Assembly: GCA_035527515.1 (NCBI GenBank)
Contig: DATLAJ010000025.1
Location: forward strand, 1-19,288
DNA: 19,288 nt
Origin: a bacterium
GTDB taxonomy: Bacteria > B130-G9
Reading direction: 5' to 3'
The position numbers and the translations under genes are program-made. Below the pieces are notes generated by a model that worked only from the letters and a program-made list of their open reading frames with translations, did not search any database and had not been told where the DNA came from. This document shows, piece after piece, positions 8,816 to 15,466 of the stretch (position 1 is the first letter of the stretch; each line of letters starts with the position of its first letter).

Positions 8816-9049
8816 TCATGCAATAAGTGCCTCTATCTCCTTGACCGAAAGTATCTTGCCCTGCGACTTCACCTCCCCATTGATAGCCAGCGCCGGCGTC
8901 ATCGTTACTCCGAAGTCGGCGATGCGTGTTACATCGGTGATCTCCTCCATTACGAACTGTATCTGAGCCGATTGTGCCGCGGCTTTTGTGTTCTGCGCGA
9001 GCTTCTCAGACTCCCGGCACTTGGCACCTAGAATCTGCAACCTCTTCAT
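8816..9049 (-). CDS. Small thioredoxin-like protein, CxxS variant
   Basis: A 77-residue thioredoxin-fold protein of the 'redox-active disulfide protein 2' type, usually cytoplasmic and encoded beside COG0701 permeases. By eye about 42 of 77 residues match the intact gene at 15223-15456, including MKRLQILG, the cis-proline region MTPALA and GEVK. The active site reads CRES instead of CPKC, so C11 is kept and the resolving cysteine at 14 is serine. The ATG at 9047-9049 is chosen because AGGAG (9057-9061) lies 7 bases upstream; an in-frame TTG one codon earlier is less likely. The AGGAG overlaps the stop of a permease remnant exactly as in the intact pair. CxxS thioredoxins can still bind partners or form mixed disulfides but cannot cycle a dithiol. 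Confidence 0.8.
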   Translation of the reverse strand: MKRLQILGAKCRESEKLAQNTKAAAQSAQIQFVMEEITDVTRIADFGVTMTPALAINGEVKSQGKILSVKEIEALIA

Positions 9050-9059
9050 CAACTATCTC

Positions 9060-9228
9060 CTATTTAGTGAATGTTCCAAAAACTATCCCACAAAAAGCGG
9101 CCATCAAGACCGCAAGTAGAACATGGAACAACATCCTCTTAGTTCCCAGTATCCAATCAGCGCAGGGAGTGTAGCTTAATATCAGGCAACACACAAGCGA
9201 GAAGGAAGGTCACTATCACTGGCAGCAC
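9060..9228 (-). pseudogene. Remnant of the C-terminus of a COG0701 (ArsP-like) permease
   Basis: On the minus strand, 9158 to 9060 reads DWILGTKRMLF, HVLLAVLMAA and FCGIVFGTFTK before a TAG. This lines up with the last 32 residues of the intact permease (SIMGTKKTVVYVLL to VVFGTFFK). Upstream, after a frame change near 9159, the frame 9228-9160 gives VLPVIVTFLLACVLPDIKLH, which resembles the ALALLLAGPALSLPNMLV segment of the same protein. Stops block any longer reading and nothing earlier in the permease is recognisable. The fragment is followed immediately by a thioredoxin gene with the same stop/ribosome-site overlap as the intact pair at 15464-15469. It is the degraded end of a duplicated or acquired permease gene. 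Confidence 0.8.
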
Positions 9229-9292
9229 TCACCTAGTCACAGACAGCATGCGCTCGACCTGACTGTGGGGCGGCGGTGAGGACAATCGGCGG

Positions 9293-9856
9293 TTATGTCC
9301 CCAGAAGATACTCTCTGACCTCACTGCGGATATACTTCAGGAATGCGCCCTTCTCGTCCAAGAGCGACCAGGTCTCATCCAAGACCTTGTAGCGAACCCG
9401 TTTGCCACCTTTGAATTCCGCCACAACAACCGACTTATCTGTCAGTTGGTAATCGTCTATGAAGTGGTCGTTCTCAGATTTCTCGACGTCAATCGCCCAC
9501 CATGCCAATTGCCCGGCCTTCAGCGCGTCCGAAAAACCATTCAAGACGGCCTCCTTGGTCCACTCCTCTAACCTTATGCAGCGCTCACAACGAGCTGTCA
9601 TGTGAAAATAATATACGATGACGCTAACTGGGCCTGATGTCGGCGAGGCATCTTGATTACTGGCTTGGTGCGCAACTTGTGCAGAGGAAATGCTCTGCGA
9701 AGCAGAAGTGGCGCCGGAAAGATCGGATGCAGCGACCGCAGAGTTCATTTCCAGCACGGGTCGAATCGGGGTCTTGATGGCCATATAGGCTACAACCGCG
9801 ATGGCAAGAATTAGAAGTGTGAACTTGACCACCGTCACACGTTGGGAATTGAGCAT
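9293..9856 (-). CDS. arsF: ArsF-family membrane-anchored thioredoxin-like protein
   Basis: A 187-residue protein with an N-terminal membrane anchor (about residues 8-28), an Ala/Ser-rich linker and a thioredoxin-like domain beginning VIVYYFHMTARCERC. C90 and C93 form a CxxC that would face the extracytoplasmic side. Public annotation calls this the ArsF family ('nitrophenyl compound nitroreductase subunit'), a name I recall from ars operons of gut Bacteroides; the biochemical role is not settled. The frame is open to a TTG at 9898, but ATG 9856 has GGAG 4 bases upstream and starts just before the anchor, so I prefer it. It is the last gene of the arsR-arsM-CcdA-acr3 run, 45 bases after acr3, and is a likely partner for the CcdA protein at 11130-11849. 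A divergent copy lies at 8154-8711. Confidence 0.8.
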   Translation of the reverse strand: MLNSQRVTVVKFTLLILAIAVVAYMAIKTPIRPVLEMNSAVAASDLSGATSASQSISSAQVAHQASNQDASPTSGPVSVIVYYFHMTARCERCIRLEEWTKEAVLNGFSDALKAGQLAWWAIDVEKSENDHFIDDYQLTDKSVVVAEFKGGKRVRYKVLDETWSLLDEKGAFLKYIRSEVREYLLGT

Positions 9857-9900
9857 GATTCTCCGGATTCTTGAGAACAGGGGTCTCTCATTCTGCAATG

Positions 9901-11118
9901 CTACATCGCAGGCTCAAACCAGCTCCTCGTGCGAAGACAAATCCTGACGAGCATCAACATGACGGGAACTTCGATGAGCACCCCAACGACCGTAGCCAGC
10001 GCGGCGCCCGACGAAAGTCCGAAGAGCATCGTGGCCGTCGCAATGGCGACCTCGAAATGGTTCGAGGCGCCGATCATCGCAGAGGGCGCCGCGTCCTGGT
10101 ATGAGAGCTTGAGGACCCTGGACAGGCCATAGCCGAGCCAGAATATGAGGTTCGTTTGGATGAATAGCGGGATGGCGATCCAGAGAATCGTCAGCGGATT
10201 CGACAGAATCACCTCACCTTTGAACGAGAACAGCAGTAGGAGGGTCACAAGAAGGGCGATGATAGTAACTGGAGTCAGAAGGTGAAGGAACTTCTCTTTG
10301 AACCAGCGCTCTCCCTTTGCGCCGATGATCCACCTTCGCGAGAAGTAGCCAGCCAAGAGTGGCAGAGCCACATAGATGCCGATTGACAAGACAAGCGCCT
10401 GCCAGGGAACCGGAAGCCTGCCAACACCCAGCAAGAAACCACCCAAGGGTCCATAGAGCAAGAGCATCGTGAGCGAGTTAATCGCCACCATGATAAGAGT
10501 GTGTCCGTCGTTGCCCTTCGCCAGGAAGCCCCACACCAACACCATCGCTGTGCAGGGAGCTATTCCCAGAAGAATGCATCCCGCAAGGTAGCTGCGCCAG
10601 AGAGGAACCTGAAGCATCTTCACGCCCTGAAGCACCACTACCTTGCCCGCGCCGTAGGCCGCGCCCTCGGCTAGGTCTAGACCGAAGGGCATCTTGACGT
10701 AATCCACGGCGTCCGCACCGATTAGGCCTCTGAAAAGCACACCGAGAAACAGGAAGGCAATGGCATACATCGTGAACGGCTTGATCGCCCAGTTGACAAA
10801 GAGCGTGAGCCCGACCGGCTTGACATTCTTTCCCGCTTTGAGCACCTCGGCGAAATCGATCTTCACCATGATGGGATACATCATAAAAAAGAGGCAAATC
10901 GCGATGGGGATGGAAACCACTGGTGCGCCGCCAACGTAGATGGCCATGCCGTCCAGCGCTTCAGCCAGCTGCGGAGCGAGGCGGCCCAGCAGGATGCCGC
11001 CCGCTATGCAGAGCAGCACCCATGCAGTCAGGTAGCGCTCAAAGGCGCTCAATTCCCCTTTCTTCTTCGATTCGTTTCCCGTTCCGTTCGCGGCTTTCTC
11101 TCGCACATCGTGCCTCAT
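9901..11118 (-). CDS. acr3: Acr3 arsenite efflux permease
   Basis: This 405-residue, ten-segment inner-membrane carrier exports arsenite using the proton motive force. Family marks include [26 protein letters not shown] with the essential cysteine (C189), [13 protein letters not shown] and [13 protein letters not shown] with the conserved glutamate. Between VLFRG and RSYLAG there is an extra loop of roughly 30-35 residues compared with short Acr3 proteins; I believe this occurs in a known sub-branch, so it may not be odd. The first 25 residues are charged and cytosolic. ATG at 11118 has GAGGG about 7 bases upstream. It sits between a CcdA-like protein and ArsF in the second ars operon and no ArsA ATPase is present, consistent with a stand-alone carrier. 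Confidence 0.95.
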   Translation of the reverse strand: MRHDVREKAANGTGNESKKKGELSAFERYLTAWVLLCIAGGILLGRLAPQLAEALDGMAIYVGGAPVVSIPIAICLFFMMYPIMVKIDFAEVLKAGKNVKPVGLTLFVNWAIKPFTMYAIAFLFLGVLFRGLIGADAVDYVKMPFGLDLAEGAAYGAGKVVVLQGVKMLQVPLWRSYLAGCILLGIAPCTAMVLVWGFLAKGNDGHTLIMVAINSLTMLLLYGPLGGFLLGVGRLPVPWQALVLSIGIYVALPLLAGYFSRRWIIGAKGERWFKEKFLHLLTPVTIIALLVTLLLLFSFKGEVILSNPLTILWIAIPLFIQTNLIFWLGYGLSRVLKLSYQDAAPSAMIGASNHFEVAIATATMLFGLSSGAALATVVGVLIEVPVMLMLVRICLRTRSWFEPAM

Positions 11119-11129
11119 CTATGTCCCTC

Positions 11130-11849
11130 TCAGAATGTCCAAAGGAAGTAGAACCCGACTGCTATTAGAAGCAAACCAGCAACCCTGCGGATAAGCGACT
11201 CCGCTCCGCGAATCTTCAGTGCCACTGCCCCCAGGGAAGAAACACCCAGCATGAGAGCGGTTAGCGGCACGGCGAAACCCAGTGCGTAGGCGAGGAGGAC
11301 GCCCGCCATGAAGAGGGTGGCGCCCTGGAGCACGGCTGCTCCGAGAACAATGTAAATCCCGGGGTTGCAGGCCAGTGAGCAGACGCTCACCGCGCCTCCG
11401 GCAACGAGGCCGAAGAGAATCGAACCGAGTATCCCCTTATCCCAGATGCGTCCCAACCGCCGCTCGCGATGAGGCAGCCGGAACGGAAGCAGGTTCATCG
11501 CTCCCAGGCCCATCACAATGGCCACGACGCCCGCAAAAAGCTTCCAGTACCTTCCGAGAGTATTCTGGGCGGCCTGTCCGATGCACGCCGCGACCGCGCC
11601 CAGGATCACCAGCGCAAGAACGGCGCCCAGGAGAAAGCCCACAGCCAGAAGGCACCTTGCACGCCTGTCGCGGCCCTCATCCACTCCTGCGTAGCCCACG
11701 ATGACCCCGAGCACTGGAAGGGTGCAGCACAGGCTGACGACAGCGCTCAACAGGCCGAGCAGGAACGCCAGGGGGATGCCAAGAAGCCCGACGCCCGCCC
11801 GGTCAAATGCTGCGCCCGCCCAGCCGGCGAGCGCCCGAAGCGTGTCCAT
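11130..11849 (-). CDS. CcdA/DsbD-type transmembrane electron carrier (ars operon 2)
   Basis: A 239-residue protein with about six membrane segments from the CcdA/DsbD core family, which moves electrons from cytoplasmic thioredoxin to extracytoplasmic thiol proteins. The first-segment motif is VSLCCTLPVLG (C41, C42). The matching later motif is VSVCSLACNPGIY, so cysteines occur in both half-repeats, but the proline usually just before each key cysteine is absent. It begins 12 bases after the Cys-rich thioredoxin-like gene (with AGAGAAG upstream) and ends 11 bases before acr3. Its likely partners are the anchored proteins on either side: 11862-12503 and ArsF at 9293-9856. A role in cytochrome c maturation is less likely, since no other such genes are here. 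Confidence 0.85.
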   Translation of the reverse strand: MDTLRALAGWAGAAFDRAGVGLLGIPLAFLLGLLSAVVSLCCTLPVLGVIVGYAGVDEGRDRRARCLLAVGFLLGAVLALVILGAVAACIGQAAQNTLGRYWKLFAGVVAIVMGLGAMNLLPFRLPHRERRLGRIWDKGILGSILFGLVAGGAVSVCSLACNPGIYIVLGAAVLQGATLFMAGVLLAYALGFAVPLTALMLGVSSLGAVALKIRGAESLIRRVAGLLLIAVGFYFLWTF

Positions 11850-11861
11850 CGTAGTTCTTCT

Positions 11862-12503
11862 CTACTTGCAGCTGGACTTAGCAGCGCCGCCGCCGCAACA
11901 TCCGCCGGACGACACAGGTCGAGACGACGCCACAACGGCCTTCAACAGGGCAGCCTTGCTGATCTTGTCGCCTGAGAGGACGGTTGAGCCTCGTCCCTTA
12001 TACATCGTAATGATCGCCGGAGTCCCGATCCGTCCGGCCAAGCGGGAATAGTCTTGCGAGGCGTCGCTCAGCAGAAACGTCTTTATTCGTATTCCGCGCG
12101 ACGACACAGCTATTGTCGCCTCACCAAGCTCGTGCTCTATCCTCGCCATCTCGGCGTCATCTTCCGTCGGCAACACGACGAAAACAGCCTCAGTGTCAGC
12201 AGCGGCCGTGTTAAGCTGCGCCATCGAATTCAGGGCGCCCCATTCGCTGGACGTTTGCGAGGCCTGCCCCGGCTTGGGCTCGCTTACCTGGTCAAGCGTT
12301 GACGAGTAGTTGGCCTGACCCTCTTGGGCTTCTGTCGCCCCAGTTACAGAGAGACGGGCCGCCACAACGCCGACGGCGACGAGCAGCACAATGCCGCAGA
12401 TGACAAACTTCATTCGCCTTCCAGAAGCGGGTCTCTGACAGCTGCATTCTGGCCCGCAGCTTTCCGCGGCGCCCTTCGATTCATCCTTTTCTTCTTCGCT
12501 CAT
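11862..12503 (-). CDS. Anchored thioredoxin-like protein with cysteine clusters at both ends
   Basis: A 213-residue protein of unknown function. Residues 1-30 are charged and cytosolic and hold C16, C20 and C22 (CGPECSC). A single membrane segment spans about 32-50. After a linker, residues 95-195 resemble a thioredoxin fold: a beta strand VFVVLPTEDD where a CxxC would be expected but none is present, and a cis-proline-like GTPAIITMYKG. The C-terminus ends in a CC-GGG-C tail (C202, C203, C212), predicted extracytoplasmic. Three-cysteine sets suit trivalent arsenic, which would mean a binding site on each side of the membrane; this is inference. AGGAAG lies 8 bases before the ATG. It sits between arsM and a CcdA-type gene, its probable electron donor. 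I have seen similar proteins in ars clusters but know of no assigned function. Confidence 0.7.
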   Translation of the reverse strand: MSEEEKDESKGAAESCGPECSCQRPASGRRMKFVICGIVLLVAVGVVAARLSVTGATEAQEGQANYSSTLDQVSEPKPGQASQTSSEWGALNSMAQLNTAAADTEAVFVVLPTEDDAEMARIEHELGEATIAVSSRGIRIKTFLLSDASQDYSRLAGRIGTPAIITMYKGRGSTVLSGDKISKAALLKAVVASSRPVSSGGCCGGGAAKSSCK

Positions 12504-12545
12504 CGTTCGTTCTTCCTTTCTTTTCTTGGTTTTAAGCGATCACCA

Positions 12546-13367
12546 TCACACACAATTACAGCATCCGGGAGCACATTTCGGTTTGCGGGCCTTTATGTCG
12601 GCGGAGCGGACATACTCCTCGACGCCGCTGCCGGGGAACCAGCCCTTGATAGACTCCCGGCTTTCATCCTTGACCTCAACGCTCACATCTGAGAATCCGG
12701 CCTCAAGAAGCATTCGCTCAACTTCCGAGACGGATGCCGCCCCTGCTACGCAGCCGCAGTAGGCGTCAAGATTCTGCTTCACGTCGTCCGGGAGTTGCCC
12801 GACTGCCACCACGTCGGAGACTGCCAGACGACCGCCCTTGCGCAGTACCCGAAACGCGTCGCGGAAGACCTGAGGCTTGTCCGGCGAGAGGTTGATAACG
12901 CAATTGGAGATGATGACATCTGCCGACTCGTCGGACACCGGGAGATGCTCGATTTCCCCGAGCCTGAACTCCACGTTCCGGTAATCGCCCTTTCTCGCGT
13001 TCGCACTCGCCTTGCTCACCATCTCTGCCGTCATATCAATCCCAATGACCTTGCCCCTCTCACCAACCTGTTTCGCAGCCAGAAAACAATCGAGCCCACC
13101 CCCGCTGCCAAGATCGACAACGGTCTCGCCAGGCCTGAGCTCCGCTATCGCCTGGGGATTGCCGCAGCCGAGGCCCATGTTGGCGCCCTCTGGCGCTGCG
13201 CCCATCTCCTCCGGCGTGTAGCCTATCTTGGCAGATACATCCTCGGCATTCGTCGAGACGGCAGAACAGGAAGCATCTCCGCAACAGCAGCCTCGGTCCG
13301 TTGTGGCGACGTCAGCGTAGCGTTCCCGCACCTGATCGCGAATGTCCTCGTGCTTTTCTCTTCTCAT
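12546..13367 (-). CDS. arsM: Arsenite S-adenosylmethionine methyltransferase ArsM
   Basis: This 273-residue cytosolic enzyme methylates As(III) with S-adenosylmethionine, giving mono- and then dimethylated trivalent products, using thiols as reductant. The SAM site is VVDLGSGGGLD (residues 83-93), with IGIDMT as the acidic motif. Cysteines where ArsM binds arsenic are visible: N-terminal CCCGDASC (27-34), SNCVINL (C156) and AYCGCVAGA (C204, C206). The C-terminus has a further Cys-rich tail (CAPGCCNCV), also found in other ArsM proteins. The ATG overlaps the arsR stop by four bases (ATGA), with GGAG 8-9 bases upstream, so the two are translationally coupled. Because ArsM makes methylarsenite, which is more toxic than arsenite, a methylarsenite exporter is expected; the permease at 15467-16768 is a candidate. 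Confidence 0.96.
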   Translation of the reverse strand: MRREKHEDIRDQVRERYADVATTDRGCCCGDASCSAVSTNAEDVSAKIGYTPEEMGAAPEGANMGLGCGNPQAIAELRPGETVVDLGSGGGLDCFLAAKQVGERGKVIGIDMTAEMVSKASANARKGDYRNVEFRLGEIEHLPVSDESADVIISNCVINLSPDKPQVFRDAFRVLRKGGRLAVSDVVAVGQLPDDVKQNLDAYCGCVAGAASVSEVERMLLEAGFSDVSVEVKDESRESIKGWFPGSGVEEYVRSADIKARKPKCAPGCCNCV

Positions 13368-13810
13368 GTCTCATCTCCTTCACTTGCGTTATGATTGCAG
13401 CCGCGCGAGCGCCCCCGATGGGGCCGACCTGCTAGGCCACCGTCTGTCACAGCATCGAGGCATTCGCCCGATGTTCGAATGCCTCCTTGTTCAAACCAGC
13501 CATTGAAGAAATCAATCAGACCTTGCACGGTCGAGAAATCGACCGAGCACTCAACCTTCTGGCCCCGTCTCTTCATCTGGATCAGCCCGGCGTTCCGCAG
13601 TTCCTTCAGATGATGAGAGACGGTAGAGGGTGAGATATTCATATCCTGCGCAATCTCACCAACGCACGCGCAGAGCTCGTCTTCTCTAGAATTGCCCGCA
13701 GCATTGAAGGCTGAGACGACTCGGATGAGGACTTGCAGTCGGCTCGGGCTCGACAGCGCCTTGAACACGCCTGCGATAGTGTTAAGTTGGTCATTTCGAT
13801 TGTTCGACAT
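13364..13810 (-). CDS. arsR: ArsR-family repressor of the arsM-acr3 operon
   Basis: A 148-residue winged-helix repressor of the ArsR/SmtB family. The recognition helix region reads MNISPSTVSHHLKELRNAGLI (about 57-77), followed by the wing. Just before it is DELCACV with C47 and C49, and C88 lies in the wing, so a two- or three-thiol As(III) site is plausible. Residues 115-148 form a longer tail than usual. Its stop overlaps the arsM start. The promoter just upstream (13817-13846) puts the likely transcription start at or next to the A of the ATG, which fits the lack of a good ribosome site and suggests a leaderless transcript. It probably represses its own operon. Confidence 0.93.
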   Translation of the reverse strand: MSNNRNDQLNTIAGVFKALSSPSRLQVLIRVVSAFNAAGNSREDELCACVGEIAQDMNISPSTVSHHLKELRNAGLIQMKRRGQKVECSVDFSTVQGLIDFFNGWFEQGGIRTSGECLDAVTDGGLAGRPHRGRSRGCNHNASEGDET

Positions 13811-13816
13811 ATCTCT

Positions 13817-13846
13817 AATATATCACCCCGCAAAACAGCCTATCAA
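13817..13846 (-). promoter_or_regulatory. Promoter of the arsR-arsM-acr3 operon, possibly leaderless
   Basis: The minus strand has TTGATA (13841-13846), an 18-base spacer and TATATT (13817-13822). Six bases (AGAGAT) then separate the -10 box from the ATG of arsR at 13810, so transcription would start at about the first base of the coding sequence. The AT-rich GATATATTAGAGATAT stretch over the -10 box is a plausible place for the repressor to bind. Both boxes match the sigma-70 consensus well. Confidence 0.55.
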
Positions 13847-13919
13847 CACCATATTTACCAAGAGTGACATACCACCCTTTGACCCGGCCAAGTTAGACCG
13901 TCCAGAGACCAACCGCCTC

Positions 13920-14624
13920 TCACGGAGCGGCATAGATGAGATAGACACCGCCAAGCAGCACTAGAATGCCGCACACCTTCTTGAGGATCACGGAGCCCTT
14001 AGACCTTTCGTTCCAGTTTAGGTAGCGCTGGACGAGTTCCGTGCTGGTTCCTGCGACAACTATCACGGAGCAGTGGCCCAGACCATATATCAAGAGGAGA
14101 AGAACCCCATATAGTGTGTTTGTGGAGGCCAACTTGAACGTGACGCCCAGCATTGGGGCCATGTAGGCGAACGTGCACGGGCCAAGAGCGACCCCGAAGA
14201 CCAGCCCCAGAATGAATGCGCCCCAAAGCCCTTTCTGTTTCATCCTCACTTGTCCGGGACCCGACCACGGCATCGGAATGACGCCGAGTAGATGTAGGCC
14301 GACCGCGAAGAAGATGAGTGCCACAAAGTAGTTGCCAAAGCGACCCACGTCGCCCAAAACTCGCCCCGCCGCTCCCGTAATCGCCCCGATAGCCCCTATG
14401 GTGATCAGGATGCCTAGGGCAAAGAGCGTCGAGATACTAAATGCACGCCTCGTCGAGATTCTCCCCTGCTGATTGACGAACCCAACGATTAGCGGAATGC
14501 TGCTTAAATGGCACGGGCTAAGAAGGATGCTGAGCACACCCCATAAAAACGCCGCAGAAAGTCCCACAACGGGCGTCCCCTCAACCCAGCGGGACAAATG
14601 CGCTAAAACGCTCTCCAAAGCCAT
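13920..14624 (-). CDS. CcdA-type transmembrane electron carrier (ars operon 1)
   Basis: A 234-residue CcdA/DsbD-family protein with six hydrophobic segments. It has the two classic cysteine motifs, LLSPCHLSSIPLI (C38) and ALGPCTFAYMAPM, one in each half-repeat. It would pass electrons from cytoplasmic thioredoxin to an external thiol protein; the anchored CIPC thioredoxin encoded just upstream (14717-15178) is the obvious partner. GGAGG sits only 1 base before the ATG at 14624. The in-frame TTG two codons later (14618) has a more normal 7-base spacing and may be the real start. It ends the first operon; the 109 bases before the next start hold the second ars promoter. Its motifs are more canonical than those of the copy at 11130-11849, so the two are not recent duplicates. 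Confidence 0.9.
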   Translation of the reverse strand: MALESVLAHLSRWVEGTPVVGLSAAFLWGVLSILLSPCHLSSIPLIVGFVNQQGRISTRRAFSISTLFALGILITIGAIGAITGAAGRVLGDVGRFGNYFVALIFFAVGLHLLGVIPMPWSGPGQVRMKQKGLWGAFILGLVFGVALGPCTFAYMAPMLGVTFKLASTNTLYGVLLLLIYGLGHCSVIVVAGTSTELVQRYLNWNERSKGSVILKKVCGILVLLGGVYLIYAAP

Positions 14625-14716
14625 CCCTCCGTTACGCTACGGGTGAGACCGTCTTCGCATGAAGCCGGTGTAGCTCGCTTGGGTAGAGAGTAAATGGGTG
14701 CTTTGCACTTCTTCTG

Positions 14717-15178
14717 TCAGTCAAACTTAATCCCCAGTTCCTTCCATTTTTTGAGAATGTCATCCTTCCCAAAGAAGCCCTGGTGTCGATACAGCTCCTT
14801 CCCCTCGGCGTCGTAGAATATCTGCGTCGGGATCACTCGTATTCCGTAGCGCCTCGCCTCGGCCCTGTTCTCCCAGACGTCGATGACGATCACGTCGAAC
14901 TTCCCCTTATACTCTTTCCGCAGCTCCTCGAGTATTGGCGCCATCAACTTGCAGGGGATGCACTTCCCCGCCCCCAGGTCAACCAGTCGCGGTAGGTGCT
15001 TAACGGGACCTGGTGCGGTCGCGCTACCGCCTTTATCGACGCCTGATGCTTTCGGGGTCTTATCACCCTGTCCCTTGAGGTAGATCGCCCCAACAACAGC
15101 GGCCAGCAGTGCGACCACGATGGCCACCTTGATGCCGAGCGTGGGTCGCTTTGTGTCAAACTGTGATCTCGATTCCAT
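14717..15178 (-). CDS. Membrane-anchored thioredoxin (CIPC)
   Basis: A 153-residue protein with an N-terminal anchor (about residues 15-33), a short linker and a thioredoxin domain facing outside. The active site is GKCIPCKLM (C73, C76) and the cis-proline loop is IRVIPTQIFYD. Family members of this type are reduced by CcdA proteins and in turn reduce external disulfides. The gene lies 92 bases before a CcdA-type gene and 44 bases after the small CPKC thioredoxin, in the arsR-permease operon. AGGA lies about 9 bases before the ATG. The physiological substrate is unknown; in this setting it might keep permease thiols or thiol-bound arsenicals reduced. Confidence 0.9.
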   Translation of the reverse strand: MESRSQFDTKRPTLGIKVAIVVALLAAVVGAIYLKGQGDKTPKASGVDKGGSATAPGPVKHLPRLVDLGAGKCIPCKLMAPILEELRKEYKGKFDVIVIDVWENRAEARRYGIRVIPTQIFYDAEGKELYRHQGFFGKDDILKKWKELGIKFD

Positions 15179-15222
15179 TCTCGCTATCCTAATTTATTCA
15201 CGCTTGCCAGAAGCCCTCCGGA

Positions 15223-15456
15223 TCATGAGAGGAGCGACTTGATCTGCTCCACCGAAAGCACCTTGCCAGAAGCCTTTACCTCACCATCGACAGCCAGCGC
15301 CGGCGTCATCATCACCCCGAACTCCATGATCCTCTTTATGTCAGTGATCTTCTCAATCGTGTAAGCTACGCCCAGCTCCCTCGCCGCTGCCTCGGCATTC
15401 TCAGCTAGTTTCTTGCACTTTGGGCAGCCGCCGCCCAGAATCTGCAATCTCTTCAT
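15223..15456 (-). CDS. Small thioredoxin-like protein (CPKC)
   Basis: A 77-residue single-domain thioredoxin-fold protein of the 'redox-active disulfide protein 2' family, with no signal sequence and so cytoplasmic. The active site is GGGCPKCKK (C11, C14) and the cis-proline is in MMTPALAVDG. The frame is open to 15495, but the ATG at 15456 matches the family start MKRLQILG and has AGGAG (15464-15468) 7 bases upstream. That AGGAG overlaps the permease stop codon, so the pair is coupled. Members of this family commonly sit next to COG0701 permeases, suggesting the permease or its cargo needs a cytosolic dithiol. A divergent CxxS copy is at 8816-9049. Confidence 0.92.
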   Translation of the reverse strand: MKRLQILGGGCPKCKKLAENAEAAARELGVAYTIEKITDIKRIMEFGVMMTPALAVDGEVKASGKVLSVEQIKSLLS

Positions 15457-15466
15457 CAAGCGTCTC

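Noticed and set aside
9168-9195. GTGTAGCTTAAT on the plus strand, similar to the start of some tRNAs.
   Set aside because: No cloverleaf can be drawn, and the opposite strand here encodes the recognisable permease remnant.
14663-14720. A tRNA-like stretch on the plus strand (GTAGCTCGCTTGGGTAGAG resembles a D arm).
   Set aside because: No matching acceptor stem, anticodon arm or TTCGA-type T loop follows at the right distance, so it is chance or a very decayed remnant.
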